A DNA stretch of 64,000 nucleotides from Bradyrhizobium amphicarpaeae (GTDB lineage Bacteria > Pseudomonadota > Alphaproteobacteria > Rhizobiales > Xanthobacteraceae): NCBI RefSeq assembly GCF_002266435.3, contig NZ_CP029426.2:2200001-2264000 (forward strand). The letters are read 5' to 3'. The position numbers and the translations under genes were made by a program. Each line of letters starts with the position of its first letter. The first letter of the stretch is position 1. Positions 1-8,861 of this stretch are shown one piece after another. The notes under the pieces were generated by a model. The model saw nothing but the letters and a program-made list of their open reading frames with translations, ran no database searches and was not told where the DNA came from.

Positions 1-591
1 CTGATCGCGCCGATGATCGGCCTGACGCTCGGCGGCGCGCTCGGCCTTCTCGCCGGCTATTTCCGCGGCCGGTTCGAGACATTGGTGGTCGGCAGCATGG
101 ATGTGCTGCTTGCCTTTCCGCCGCTGATCTTCGCGCTCGCCGTGACCGCTTATCTCGGCCAGTCCGTCCCCAATCTCACCTTGATCCTCGGCGTGCTCGG
201 CATTCCCGCCTTCATGCGGGTGGCGCGCGCGGCGACGCTGACGCTGGCGCGACGCGAATTCGTGATCGCGGCCGAGGCGTTAGGCGCCAGCCATGCGCGC
301 ATCCTGTTGCGCGAGCTGTTGCCGAACGTGATCCTGCCGCTGCTGGCCTTCTTCCTGCTCGGCGTTGCCGTCACCATCGTGGTCGAGGGCGCGCTGTCCT
401 TCCTCGGTCTCGGCGTGCCGCCGCCGATGGCGAGCTGGGGCAGCATGATCGGGGAGGGGCGCGAGAGCCTCGACGTCGCGCCGCGGTTGGCCTTCCTTCC
501 CGCTGCGGCGTTGTTCCTGACCGTGCTGGCCTTCAATCTGGTCGGCGATACCTTGCGAGCGCTGACCGACCCGCGTCAGGGTGCGCTGTGA
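1..591 (+). CDS. Peptide-type ABC transporter permease (DppC/OppC family), 5' end missing
   Basis: This is an inner-membrane permease subunit of a peptide or nickel-type ABC importer. The reading frame is open from base 1, so the gene begins outside the window and 196 residues are visible. Hydrophobic membrane segments alternate with a cytoplasmic loop holding the EAA signature (EALGASHARILLRELLPN, roughly visible residues 92-110), which docks onto the ATPase subunits. The stop codon overlaps the GTG start of the next gene by four bases, so permease and ATPases are translationally coupled. The family assignment is secure; the substrate cannot be read from this fragment. The solute-binding protein and partner permease presumably lie upstream. 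Confidence 0.92.
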   Translation: MIAPMIGLTLGGALGLLAGYFRGRFETLVVGSMDVLLAFPPLIFALAVTAYLGQSVPNLTLILGVLGIPAFMRVARAATLTLARREFVIAAEALGASHARILLRELLPNVILPLLAFFLLGVAVTIVVEGALSFLGLGVPPPMASWGSMIGEGRESLDVAPRLAFLPAAALFLTVLAFNLVGDTLRALTDPRQGAL

Positions 592-1580
592 GCAACCCGC
601 TGCTGACCGTCGAGGACGTCGCGGTCGATCTGCCGACGCCGCGCGGCAATTTGCGTGCCGTCGACCATGTCGATCTGTCGCTCGATGCGGGGCGCACGCT
701 CGGCATCGTCGGCGAATCCGGCTGCGGCAAGACCATGCTGTCGCGCGCGGTGCTTCAGCTCTTGCCGAAGAAAGCAAAGCTCACCGGACGCGTGATGTTC
801 GAGGGACAGGACCTGGTGCGGCTTCCCCCGGAAAGCCTGCGTCGCTTGCGGGGGCGCGAACTTGCAGTCGTATTCCAGGACCCCATGACCTCGCTCAACC
901 CCGTGCTGACCATCGGCACGCAACTGATGGAAACGATCCAGGAGCATCTCGAGCTCGATGCCCCCACAGCACGGAAGCGCAGCATCGAGCTGCTCGCCGC
1001 CGTCGGCATCCCCGCACCTGAGCAACGGCTCGCGCAATATCCGCATCAATGTTCCGGCGGCATGCGCCAGCGCATCGCAATCGCGATCGCGCTGTCCTGC
1101 GAACCGAAGCTCTTGATCGCGGACGAGCCGACCACCGCGCTCGACGTCACCATCCAGGCCCAGATCCTCGATCTGCTCGCGCGCGAGCAGCGTCGTCGCC
1201 ACATGGCCATGATCATCATCACCCACGATCTCGGCGTCGTCGCCGGCCGCGCCGACGAGGTCGCGGTGATGTATGCGGGCAGGGTGGTGGAGCGCGCGCC
1301 GACGCGGGCGTTGTTCAAGCGGATGCACATGCCGTACACGGAGGCGCTGCTGGCGGCGATCCCGAAGCTGGAGACTGCGCCGCACACGCCGCTGCCCGCG
1401 ATCTCCGGCCGTCCGCCCGATCCGACACGGCCGCTGAAGGGCTGCTCCTTCGCGCCGCGTTGTCGCTACGCCGACAGCCGCTGTCATGAGGCCAAGCCCG
1501 GCCTGACGAGCGCCGAGATGCCCGGTCATCTCTATGCCTGCTTCCACCCGATCCAGATGGCGGAAGGAATCGGCGCATGA
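588..1580 (+). CDS. Peptide-type ABC transporter ATP-binding protein (DppD/OppD family)
   Basis: This is the first ATPase subunit of the importer, acting on the cytoplasmic face. The GTG start overlaps the permease stop (GTGA). Residues 42-49 are the Walker A motif GESGCGKT. The Q-loop lies in [12 protein letters not shown] near residue 95, the ABC signature in CSGGMRQR near 155, and Walker B in DEPTTALD near 178, followed by the ITHD switch histidine. The C-terminal oligopeptide-transporter extension has the Cys-containing segment [14 protein letters not shown]. At 330 residues it has the usual family length. It overlaps the following ATPase by ATGA. Confidence 0.94.
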   Translation: MSNPLLTVEDVAVDLPTPRGNLRAVDHVDLSLDAGRTLGIVGESGCGKTMLSRAVLQLLPKKAKLTGRVMFEGQDLVRLPPESLRRLRGRELAVVFQDPMTSLNPVLTIGTQLMETIQEHLELDAPTARKRSIELLAAVGIPAPEQRLAQYPHQCSGGMRQRIAIAIALSCEPKLLIADEPTTALDVTIQAQILDLLAREQRRRHMAMIIITHDLGVVAGRADEVAVMYAGRVVERAPTRALFKRMHMPYTEALLAAIPKLETAPHTPLPAISGRPPDPTRPLKGCSFAPRCRYADSRCHEAKPGLTSAEMPGHLYACFHPIQMAEGIGA

Positions 1581-2548
1581 TGCAGCTTGCCGTGCGTGCC
1601 GAGCCGCTCCTGAGCGTCGATAATCTCGTCGTCGAATATGGTCTCGGCAACAAGACGGTGCACGCGGTTTCCGGTGTCAGCCTTGCGGTCGCGCGCGGCG
1701 AGACGCTGGGCCTCGTCGGCGAATCCGGCTGCGGCAAGTCGACGCTGGGGCGCGCGGTGCTGCAACTGCGCCGCGCCAAATCCGGCCGCGTGCTGTTCGA
1801 CGGCGAGGATCTCACCGCGATGGAGGGCGAGGCGCTGCGCAAGATGCGCCGCCGCGTGCAGCTCATTTTCCAGGATCCGATTGCCTCGCTCAATCCGCGA
1901 CGTCGCATCGGCGACATCGTGGCCGAGCCGTTGATTATCGCCGGCGTCAAGGATGCCGCCGAGCGCCAGCGCAGGGTTCACGAGGTTCTCTCTGCGGTCG
2001 GGCTCGATCCTGATCTCGTGGCGGGCCGCCTGCCGCACGAATTCTCCGGCGGGCAGTGCCAGCGCATCTGCATCGCGCGGTCGCTGGTGCTCAACCCCGA
2101 GTTCATCGTCTGCGACGAACCGGTCTCGGCGCTGGACGTCTCCATCCGCGCGCAGATCCTCAATTTGCTAGAGGAGATGAAAGCGCGCTTCGGCCTGACG
2201 CTGCTGTTCATCGCGCATGATCTCGCGGTGGTCAAAGCGGTCAGCGACCGCGTCGCGGTGATGTATCTCGGCCGGCTCTGCGAGGTCGGTCCTTCGGAGC
2301 AATTGTTCGCAAATCCCGCACATCCATATACCGGGCTCTTGTTGCAGGCGATCCCGGTGCCCGATCCGGATGTGCGTCCCGCCGAGAGTGTGGCGGCCGG
2401 TGAGCCGCCATCCCCGATTGCGCCGCCGTCCGGCTGCCGCTTCCGTACCCGCTGCCCGCGCGCCGACCAGCGATGCAGCGCCGAGATACCGGAGTTGCGC
2501 GAAGTCGCACCCGGCCAGTTCGCGGCTTGCCATCATCCGCTGGCCTGA
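1577..2548 (+). CDS. Peptide-type ABC transporter ATP-binding protein (DppF/OppF family)
   Basis: This is the second ATPase of the importer and forms a heterodimer with the preceding subunit in this family. Walker A is GESGCGKS (residues 48-55), the signature is FSGGQCQR near 157, and Walker B is CDEPVSALDV. The C-terminal extension CRFRTRCPRADQRC matches the oligopeptide/dipeptide C-terminal domain. The start overlaps the previous gene by four bases; a second ATG follows directly and could also be used. The operon ends here, with 76 bases to the next gene, which has its own ribosome binding site and an unrelated function. Confidence 0.94.
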   Translation: MMQLAVRAEPLLSVDNLVVEYGLGNKTVHAVSGVSLAVARGETLGLVGESGCGKSTLGRAVLQLRRAKSGRVLFDGEDLTAMEGEALRKMRRRVQLIFQDPIASLNPRRRIGDIVAEPLIIAGVKDAAERQRRVHEVLSAVGLDPDLVAGRLPHEFSGGQCQRICIARSLVLNPEFIVCDEPVSALDVSIRAQILNLLEEMKARFGLTLLFIAHDLAVVKAVSDRVAVMYLGRLCEVGPSEQLFANPAHPYTGLLLQAIPVPDPDVRPAESVAAGEPPSPIAPPSGCRFRTRCPRADQRCSAEIPELREVAPGQFAACHHPLA

Positions 2549-2624
2549 ACTAAGACCGGTTTGTCTCGCCTTGCCCGCCATGGCATGGTGGCGCGGCGAC
2601 AAGAAGCATGCCGGGAGGACGCCG

Positions 2625-3692
2625 ATGAAGAGTTTCAAGGTTGCCGATTTCAAGGCGCCGTTGCAGGAGTTCGACGAGGCGACGCCGCAGCCGTCGGGCA
2701 CGCAGGTGCTGATCAAGGTCAAGGCCGCCGGCGTCTGCCACAGCGATCTCCACATCTGGGAAGGCGGCTATGATCTCGGCCACGGCCGCAAGCCGTTGTC
2801 GCTGAAGGACCGTGGCATCAATCTGCCGCTGACCATGGGGCACGAGACGGTCGGAGAAGTCCTGGCCTTTGGCCCCGACGTGAAATCGACGGACCAGGGT
2901 GATCTCAAGCTCGGCGATGTCGGCCTCGTCTATCCCTGGATCGGCTGCGGCAAATGTGCGACGTGCCTGGCCGGCGACGAGAACATGTGCCTGACACCGC
3001 GCTCGCTTGGCGTCTATTGCGACGGCGGCTATTCCGACCACATGCTGGTGCCGCATCCCCGCTATCTGCTCAACCTGAAGGGACTCGATCCCGCGACGAC
3101 CGCACCTTACGCCTGCTCCGGCGTCACCACCTACAGCGCGCTGAAGAAGGTCGAGCAGCATTTCGACACGCCGATCGTGATGTTCGGCGCCGGCGGCCTT
3201 GGCCTGATGGCGCTGTCGCTTCTCAAGGCGATGGGCGGCAAAGGCGCGATCATGCTCGACATCGACGCCAGGAAGCGTGAAGCGGCGGAGAAGGCCGGCG
3301 CGCTCGCCACCGTCGATCCCAAGGCGCCGGATGCGCTGGAGCAATTGGCCAGGAAAGCGGGCGGCCCGATCCGCGCCGTGATCGACCTCGTCGGCAATGC
3401 CGCCACGACCCAGCTTGGATTCGACTGCCTGACCAAAGGCGGCAAGCTCGTCATCGTCGGCCTGTTCGGCGGCGGCGCGACCTGGGCGCTGCCGCTGATT
3501 CCGATCAAGGCGGTGACGATCCAGGGCAGCTATGTCGGCAACCTGCGCGAGACGCAGGAGCTGCTCGATCTCGTCCGCACCAAGAAGGTGCCGCCGATCC
3601 CGGTAACGACGGCTCCGCTCGCCAAGGCCAACGAGGCGCTGGTGCAATTGCAGCAGGGCGCGGTGGTCGGGCGTACGGTGCTGACGCCGTAG
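2625..3692 (+). CDS. Zinc-dependent alcohol dehydrogenase (MDR superfamily)
   Basis: This is a medium-chain, NAD(P)-dependent, zinc alcohol dehydrogenase of 355 residues. Catalytic zinc ligands are expected at Cys38 (in GVCHSDLH) and His73 (in MGHE). The structural zinc lobe is complete with Cys108, Cys111, Cys114 and Cys122. The Rossmann glycine motif GAGGLG lies near residue 184. The frame is open further upstream, but the start at 2625 is chosen because it has GGGAGGAC at the right distance and gives the normal family N-terminus. The substrate is not evident. An inverted repeat follows the stop codon. Confidence 0.9.
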   Translation: MKSFKVADFKAPLQEFDEATPQPSGTQVLIKVKAAGVCHSDLHIWEGGYDLGHGRKPLSLKDRGINLPLTMGHETVGEVLAFGPDVKSTDQGDLKLGDVGLVYPWIGCGKCATCLAGDENMCLTPRSLGVYCDGGYSDHMLVPHPRYLLNLKGLDPATTAPYACSGVTTYSALKKVEQHFDTPIVMFGAGGLGLMALSLLKAMGGKGAIMLDIDARKREAAEKAGALATVDPKAPDALEQLARKAGGPIRAVIDLVGNAATTQLGFDCLTKGGKLVIVGLFGGGATWALPLIPIKAVTIQGSYVGNLRETQELLDLVRTKKVPPIPVTTAPLAKANEALVQLQQGAVVGRTVLTP

Positions 3693-3707
3693 AATAGTTC
3701 TCTCCTC

Positions 3708-3795
3708 CGTCATTGCGAGGAGCTCTTGCGACGAAGCAATCCAAGATGTCTTTGCAGATGCAGTTCTGGATTGCTTCGCTTCGCTCGCAATGACG
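3708..3795. repeat. Long palindromic intergenic repeat, family R1 (CGTCATTGCGAG ends)
   Basis: The outer arms CGTCATTGCGAG (3708-3719) and CTCGCAATGACG (3784-3795) are exact reverse complements. Inner parts also pair (AAGCAATCCA against TGGATTGCTT). A second member of the same family lies at 43401-43480. It fills the gap between two plus-strand genes and could act as a transcript 3' hairpin. Confidence 0.9.
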
Positions 3796-3826
3796 ACTTG
3801 GTCAATTCGTTTCCGAGGCCCCTCCC

Positions 3827-4906
3827 ATGTCCGCAAACAACGCCTTCCACATTGCCGTGCTCGCCGGTGACGGCATCGGTCCCGAAGTTATGGCGCCGGC
3901 CGTCGAGGTGCTGCGCAAGATCGAGCAGAAATCGGATCTGCGCTTCCGCTTCACCGAGGCGCCGGCCGGTGCCAACAATTATCTTGCCACCGGCAAATCG
4001 ATGCCTGACTCGACCATCAAGCTGTGCGAGGAGGCCGACGCCATCCTGCTCGGGGCCTGCGGCCTGCCGTCGGTGCGCTACCCCGACAACACCGAGATCG
4101 CGCCGCAGATCGAGCTGCGCTTCATCTTCGATCTCTATGCCGGCGTGCGACCCGCGCGGCTGATCCCCGGCGTGCCGAGCCCGATCGTCGGCGCCGACCA
4201 GCGCGGCATCGATCTCGTCGTGATCCGGGAATCGACCGAAGGCCTGTTCGCCTCGATGGGCAAGGGCATCGTCACCCACGAGGATGCGCGCGAGACCATG
4301 GTGATCACGCGGAAAACCTCCGAGCGTCTGTTCGAGTTCTCGTTTCGCCTCGCCGAACGGCGCAAGGCCCGCGGCAAGCCGGGGATGCTGACCTGCGTCG
4401 ACAAGGCCAACGTGTTCAAGGCTTTTGCGTTCTTCCGCGGCATCTTCGACGAGATCGAAAAGAAGCATCCTGAGGTGAAGACTGACCGGCTCTATGTCGA
4501 TGCCTGCTCGGCGATGCTGGTGAAGCGTCCCTGGGATTTCGACGTGATGGTGATGGAGAACATGTTCGGCGACATCGTCTCCGACATCACCGCGAGCCTG
4601 ATCGGCGGCCTCGGCATGGCGCCGTCGGCCGACATCGGCGACAAATACGCCGTGTTCCAGCCCTGCCACGGCACCGCCCCTGACATCATGGGGCAGGGCA
4701 AGGCCAATCCCACCGGCATGGTTCTGTCTGCCGCGATGATGCTGGACTGGCTCGCCGACAAGCACGGCGTCGAGAGCGCGGCGGAAGCCGGCGAGGCGAT
4801 CGAACGCGCGGTGGATCAGGTCTATGCCGGCGGCATCAAGCCGATGGAGTTCGGCGGCAGCAATGGGACTGCCGACATCACGAAGGCAGTGCTGGCGGGT
4901 CTCTGA
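3827..4906 (+). CDS. Isocitrate/isopropylmalate-family NAD-dependent dehydrogenase (tartrate/D-malate type or LeuB paralogue)
   Basis: This 359-residue beta-decarboxylating dehydrogenase oxidises a 2-hydroxy dicarboxylic acid using NAD and a divalent metal. Family features are GDGIGPEV near the N-terminus, the RESTEG segment, the Lys-containing motif CVDKANVF, the metal-binding aspartates around MVMENMFGDIVSD, and the NAD-binding stretch PCHGTAPDIMGQGKANPTG. The adjacent genes are not leucine biosynthetic (no leuCD), so a tartrate/D-malate-type catabolic role is as likely as isopropylmalate oxidation. The substrate is not decided by sequence reading alone. Confidence 0.85.
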   Translation: MSANNAFHIAVLAGDGIGPEVMAPAVEVLRKIEQKSDLRFRFTEAPAGANNYLATGKSMPDSTIKLCEEADAILLGACGLPSVRYPDNTEIAPQIELRFIFDLYAGVRPARLIPGVPSPIVGADQRGIDLVVIRESTEGLFASMGKGIVTHEDARETMVITRKTSERLFEFSFRLAERRKARGKPGMLTCVDKANVFKAFAFFRGIFDEIEKKHPEVKTDRLYVDACSAMLVKRPWDFDVMVMENMFGDIVSDITASLIGGLGMAPSADIGDKYAVFQPCHGTAPDIMGQGKANPTGMVLSAAMMLDWLADKHGVESAAEAGEAIERAVDQVYAGGIKPMEFGGSNGTADITKAVLAGL

Positions 4907-4949
4907 GAAGCAGTCGATCGGCGGCGCCAGTTCATCTCAAAAGAAAAAG

Positions 4950-4968
4950 GGGCCTCGCGGCCCCTTTG
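4950..4968. terminator. Bidirectional intrinsic terminator
   Basis: GGGGCC-TCGC-GGCCCC hairpin (4950-4965). A T-run follows on the plus strand, and a long A-rich stretch precedes it (T-run on the minus strand). It sits between convergent genes ending at 4906 (+) and 4973 (-). Confidence 0.85.
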
Positions 4969-4972
4969 TCGT

Positions 4973-5260
4973 TCACCAGCGGCGCCAATGGTGATGGCGG
5001 TGACCCCAGCCCCACGGACGCGGACCGTAGAAACGTCGCGGGCCGCCATAATAGCCGTAGGCGCCGTAATAGTTCGGCCGCCAGAAGCAGCGGCCCCAGG
5101 GGTTGCACACCCAGCGCACCTGATCGACGTTTGCGGCCGGACCGCTTGCGATCTTGTCCGCCTGCGGGATGCCGTTGGGCATTGCAGCGACCGCCTCGCC
5201 GGACGCTATCGCCATGCCGCCGATGGTCGCCAGAGCAAGAACGGAAAATTTCAGTGTCAT
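4973..5260 (-). CDS. Small secreted Gly/Tyr/His/Trp-rich protein
   Basis: This 95-residue protein has a typical Sec signal peptide (basic start MTLK, hydrophobic core, cleavage near AVAAM). The mature part has two cysteines in the segment WVCNPWGRCFW and then a low-complexity tail of Gly, Tyr, Pro, Arg, His and Trp. The two cysteines could form a disulfide in the periplasm. A GGGAG ribosome binding site precedes the ATG and a strong terminator follows the stop. No function is recognised. Similar short envelope proteins are common in rhizobial genomes; the His-rich end might bind metal, which is speculation. Confidence 0.8.
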   Translation of the reverse strand: MTLKFSVLALATIGGMAIASGEAVAAMPNGIPQADKIASGPAANVDQVRWVCNPWGRCFWRPNYYGAYGYYGGPRRFYGPRPWGWGHRHHHWRRW

Positions 5261-5363
5261 CGTGATCTCCCTCGTTGTGGCGGGAGAACTTTCGCCGGAT
5301 CAACTGGTTGCTGCTGTGCTGAGCTGCCCGAGGAATTTAATCTTCCTGAACGTCGGTTCAGCT

Positions 5364-6203
5364 TCAACGTCCCTGGAACTGCGGCTTGCGCTTTTCCATG
5401 AAGGCCTGCCGGCCCTCGCGGAAATCCCGGGAATCCATGCAGGCAGTGCCGATCGCCTTGATCGCGTCCATGTCGCGCTGGCTCTCATCCTTCAGCACCT
5501 GCGCGATGGTGATCTTGGCGGCCTTGATTGCGAGCGGGGCGTTCTGCGAGATCGTCTCGGCAATCGTCATGGTCTCGCCCCAGAGCTCGTCGACCGGGAA
5601 CACGCGCTCGACAAGGCCAATGCGCAGCGCTTCGGCGGAATCGATGCGCATGCCCGTGTACATCAGAAGCCGCGCCCAGGACGGGCCGACCAGCGACACC
5701 AGATGCCGCAGGCCGTCAAAGCCATAGGCGATGCCCAGCTTGGCCGCGGGAATGCCGAACTGGCTGCCGTGCGCGGCCATGCGCATGTCGGCGAGCATCG
5801 CGACCTGCATGCCGCCGCCGAGGCAAAAGCCCTCGATGCAGGCGATCGTCGGCTTGGGATAGTCGGCGAGCAGTGCGCGCTGGGCGGCGCTGCGCCTGGC
5901 ATATTCCTCGGAGGCCGCCGCGTTATGCCTGACCTTCTCGAACTGGCTGATGTCGGCGCCGGAGACGAAGGCCTTGCCGCCGGCCCCGCGCAGGATCACG
6001 ACGCGCACCGTCTGGTCGTCGCGCAGGCTCGTCAGGGCCTCGCCGAATCCCTGCCACATCTCCAGCGACATGGCGTTGCGCTTGTCGGGATTATTGAAGG
6101 TGATCACGCCGACGCCACCGGCCGTATGCTGGAGGATCTTGCCGTTGGCGTAGGGGATTTCGGTCGTGCTGAAAATGTCGGGCATCGCGCGCTCGCTGGT
6201 CAT
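5364..6203 (-). CDS. Enoyl-CoA hydratase/isomerase family protein
   Basis: This crotonase-fold protein has about 279 residues. The oxyanion-hole segment is GAGGKAFVSGADISQ, and the second backbone NH donor region is CIEGFCLGGGMQVAM. Hydration of an enoyl-CoA or a related acyl-CoA reaction is expected, but crotonase members vary widely in chemistry. The frame extends upstream to 6359, but that N-terminal part is low-complexity and unlike the family. Likely starts are the ATG codons at 6203 or 6185, neither with a strong ribosome binding site. It is not in an obvious beta-oxidation operon. Confidence 0.85.
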   Translation of the reverse strand: MTSERAMPDIFSTTEIPYANGKILQHTAGGVGVITFNNPDKRNAMSLEMWQGFGEALTSLRDDQTVRVVILRGAGGKAFVSGADISQFEKVRHNAAASEEYARRSAAQRALLADYPKPTIACIEGFCLGGGMQVAMLADMRMAAHGSQFGIPAAKLGIAYGFDGLRHLVSLVGPSWARLLMYTGMRIDSAEALRIGLVERVFPVDELWGETMTIAETISQNAPLAIKAAKITIAQVLKDESQRDMDAIKAIGTACMDSRDFREGRQAFMEKRKPQFQGR

Positions 6204-6452
6204 GTGCGAGGGGCAATGTGCTGCGGCAGCGCTTGCGGGGTCAACCGGGGCAGGGTGGGCGGGTCTGCATCCGCCTGTACCGGGATTGCATGGCGCGCCG
6301 TCCATGTCGTGCGCGCGCAGAAAAGGGCCGGTCCAGCCGCCCGGAAAGGCCGCGCGCAAGCGCGCGAGCCGGAATATGCTCGTTCAATCCGGCCGCGCCT
6401 CCGTGACGCGGCGGATTGAAGATCGGCCGTAAAGACCGGCCGTCGATCGACC

Positions 6453-6857
6453 TCAGGCTTCGTTCGCCGCGATCGATTCCATCAGCGAGACGAGCTGACG
6501 CTGCACAGTCTGGTCCTTGATCTTGCTGTAGGCGCGCAGCAGGCGGAGGCTGAACGCGCTATCAAGGAACAGCAGGCTCTCGACTTCGCGGGCCTTGTTG
6601 TCGCCGTCGTAGAAGAAGGTCACGGGCACGTCGAGGGCGGTGGCGATCTGCTGAAGCCGAGCCGCGCCGACGCGATTGACGCCCTTCTCGTATTTCTGGA
6701 CCTGCTGGAAGCTGACGCCGAGCTTCTCGCCGAGTTCGGCCTGCGAGATCTTCATCTCGACGCGCCGCAGACGGATCCGTTTGCCCAGCTCGATGTCCGG
6801 CTTGCCGGCACTGCGCTGCTTCATTCTTTTCGCCGCTGCTTTCATCTTCGTTTTCAC
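6453..6857 (-). CDS. XRE-family helix-turn-helix regulator
   Basis: This 134-residue protein has a Cro/C1-type DNA-binding domain at residues 24-80 (IRLRRVEMKISQAELGEKLG, then SFQQVQKYEKG). A short alpha-helical C-terminal part follows. The start is GTG, overlapping the stop codon of the upstream LysR gene by four bases (GTGA). An in-frame ATG lies four codons inside. The N-terminus is very basic (MKTKMKAAAKRMKQRS). The tight coupling to a LysR regulator suggests the two are made together. Target genes are unknown. Confidence 0.9.
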   Translation of the reverse strand: MKTKMKAAAKRMKQRSAGKPDIELGKRIRLRRVEMKISQAELGEKLGVSFQQVQKYEKGVNRVGAARLQQIATALDVPVTFFYDGDNKAREVESLLFLDSAFSLRLLRAYSKIKDQTVQRQLVSLMESIAANEA

Positions 6858-7903
6858 CTTTGTTCTTCGGTTGAAAATCCCCCGAAGAGCTGGGTCAGGG
6901 GTTCGCCCATATACGAGTCCTTGAATTCATGCGGGTGCACGAACTCTTCCTTAAACCACGGGAAGCGAGCCGGACTGAAAGCTTCGATCAGCCAATCAAT
7001 CATGTGCCGCACACGCGGAATACGGCCGCTACCGGGATGGTAGGACAACCAGATATCCAGCGGTCGGTTCAACTCGACCTCCAGTGGAATCAACTTCCCG
7101 CCAAGCGCAATGGCGTAGCTTGGGAAGACGCCGATGCCGGCGCCATTCGCGACCGCCCAGTAGTTGGCGCTCGAGACGTTGGTCTTCATGACCAGAAGGT
7201 CACGTTCCGGTACGCCGGGAAAGAAGCTCTCGAAGGTTTCCTTGGCGGCGAGCTGGTCGGCGAATTGCAGCACCAGGCGATGCTTGATCAATTCCGCCGC
7301 CGTGCGCGGCGCGCCATGCTTCTCGATGTATTTCTCCGAGGCCCAGAACATCAGATGCATGCGGCCGAGCCGCACCAGCTTGATGTCGAGCGCCGAGGGA
7401 CGCAACAGATGGATGGCGACGTCGGCCTCGTGGCGCGAGACGTCGGCCGAGCGCATCGCGCAATGCAGGTCGACCAGGATCTTCGGATAGGCCTGCTGGA
7501 ATTCAACCAGGCGCGGGGCGAGCCAGAACGTGCCGAGCCCTTCGGTGACGGCGACCCGCACCTCGCCCGACAGGGCGTTGGCCATCGAATCGCTGGCGCG
7601 CAGCACGTCGAAGGTAGCGGCCTCCATGCGCTCGACGGCGGAGACCACCAGCGCGCCTTCATCGGTCAAATGGGTGCCGTGGACGTCGCGGGTGAACAGT
7701 GTGGTGCCGGTCTGGCGCTCGAAATCGTCGATTCGCCGGCGCACGGCGTTGATCGACAGCGACAAGCGCTCGGCCGCCGACCGGAAACTTCCGCACCGGA
7801 CGACTTCGAGGAATATACGGGCCGCATCCCAATCCGAGAGGCCGCTGAGATTTGTCTTTGGGCGTTCCGCCAGAGGAACGCCCCTTTCCGCCAAGGAGTG
7901 CAT
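6854..7903 (-). CDS. LysR-family transcriptional regulator
   Basis: This 349-residue regulator has an N-terminal winged helix-turn-helix (DWDAARIFLEVVRCGSFRSA to about residue 85) and a periplasmic-binding-fold effector domain. It is longer than the usual 300 residues because of an N-terminal extension of about 24 residues and a C-terminal tail. AAGGGA lies six bases before the ATG. It is immediately upstream of, and overlaps, the XRE gene. No divergent metabolic gene adjoins it; the next gene downstream on the plus strand is about 490 bases away. The effector is unknown. Confidence 0.9.
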   Translation of the reverse strand: MHSLAERGVPLAERPKTNLSGLSDWDAARIFLEVVRCGSFRSAAERLSLSINAVRRRIDDFERQTGTTLFTRDVHGTHLTDEGALVVSAVERMEAATFDVLRASDSMANALSGEVRVAVTEGLGTFWLAPRLVEFQQAYPKILVDLHCAMRSADVSRHEADVAIHLLRPSALDIKLVRLGRMHLMFWASEKYIEKHGAPRTAAELIKHRLVLQFADQLAAKETFESFFPGVPERDLLVMKTNVSSANYWAVANGAGIGVFPSYAIALGGKLIPLEVELNRPLDIWLSYHPGSGRIPRVRHMIDWLIEAFSPARFPWFKEEFVHPHEFKDSYMGEPLTQLFGGFSTEEQR

Positions 7904-8388
7904 ACAAGTCCCTTCGGGTCGCTAAACTGGCAGAATCTGGCGCAAACCACAACCACTGCGGGTTGGGGGATGATGAGTTTTGAACCATCATCCTTACTAC
8001 CCGGTGGGTGGTATTTAGATGCTGCCACGGGCTGGGAATCGGGTGGATTATTCGCCCGCAAGAGGGGTTGTGGCGTGAGTTCCGTTGCGAGCCGTGAAAT
8101 GGCTGCGGGATTGCAGGCACTGTCCGCAATGAATGTCGTTGCGCGCAAGCCGGCATCGGGTCTCGCGATGGATCCATCACAATGCGCCGCGCGTTCGCTT
8201 GATTACGGCTTTGAAAACAGTCGACGGCGTGGCGCGGCCATGTGGGCCGAAACCGCGGTTCCACAGCAGAAACACGCTGTAATCAGGTTCGGAGGCGCAG
8301 TGGCCTCATGGTATCCTCTGGGCTCCATGGGGGCCGAAGAGATCGTCCCAATCACGTCTCGCAGGCCGAATTAACGGAAAGAACGCCG
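7904..8388. other. Intergenic stretch, no gene recognised
   Basis: About 485 bases between the start of the LysR gene (minus strand) and the small plus-strand gene at 8389. It should contain both promoters. No convincing coding potential, tRNA or repeat was seen. Confidence 0.6.
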
Positions 8389-8655
8389 GTGTCGCATTCA
8401 GACGAACAGTTGCAGTCGGTGCTGGAGACGCTTGAGGGGTGCCGCAGGGTTCTCAACGCGTGCAACAGCCGTGAGTCGGCCGAGCTGCTGTCCATTGTCA
8501 TCCTCGACGTCAGGATGAAGCTCAAAGGAATTGACAGCGCCGATCTCAAGGCACTGTGCGACGAAATGCTGCGGAGCGCCGCGAGCGAGCCGCCGTCCCC
8601 TTCCAAGCAGACGCAGGACCAGCCCCGGCGTCCGCTGCTCCGCGTGGTGAAGTAG
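8389..8655 (+). CDS. Small conserved-type hypothetical protein
   Basis: This 88-residue soluble protein starts with GTG at 8389, seven bases after GGAAAG. The frame is open further upstream, but that part is Arg/Gly-rich and noncoding in appearance. Two predicted helices are rich in Leu, Ser, Glu and Asp (QLQSVLETLEGCRRVLNAC; LSIVILDVRMKLKGIDSADL). A proline/glutamine-rich C-terminus follows. There is no signal peptide or recognisable domain. The size and helical pattern recall small regulatory or stress proteins; the function is unknown. Confidence 0.65.
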   Translation: MSHSDEQLQSVLETLEGCRRVLNACNSRESAELLSIVILDVRMKLKGIDSADLKALCDEMLRSAASEPPSPSKQTQDQPRRPLLRVVK

Positions 8656-8861
8656 CCGCGCCGCCGAATCTCGCTTTTTGGCGAGGTTTGTGCGCGTCCC
8701 GATGCCGCACCTGTGATCGCAGGCGGCATCGGGAGGAGCCCTGGTTTCGTGCGCCTCTGTTGCGCATTCTTCGGCATCGGTTACACCAGAGCCGGTTCGG
8801 CTCCGGGCCGCGCGCATTCCCGGTGCGCCGCTCCGGCGCCTGAGATGGCTCAGACGGCATC

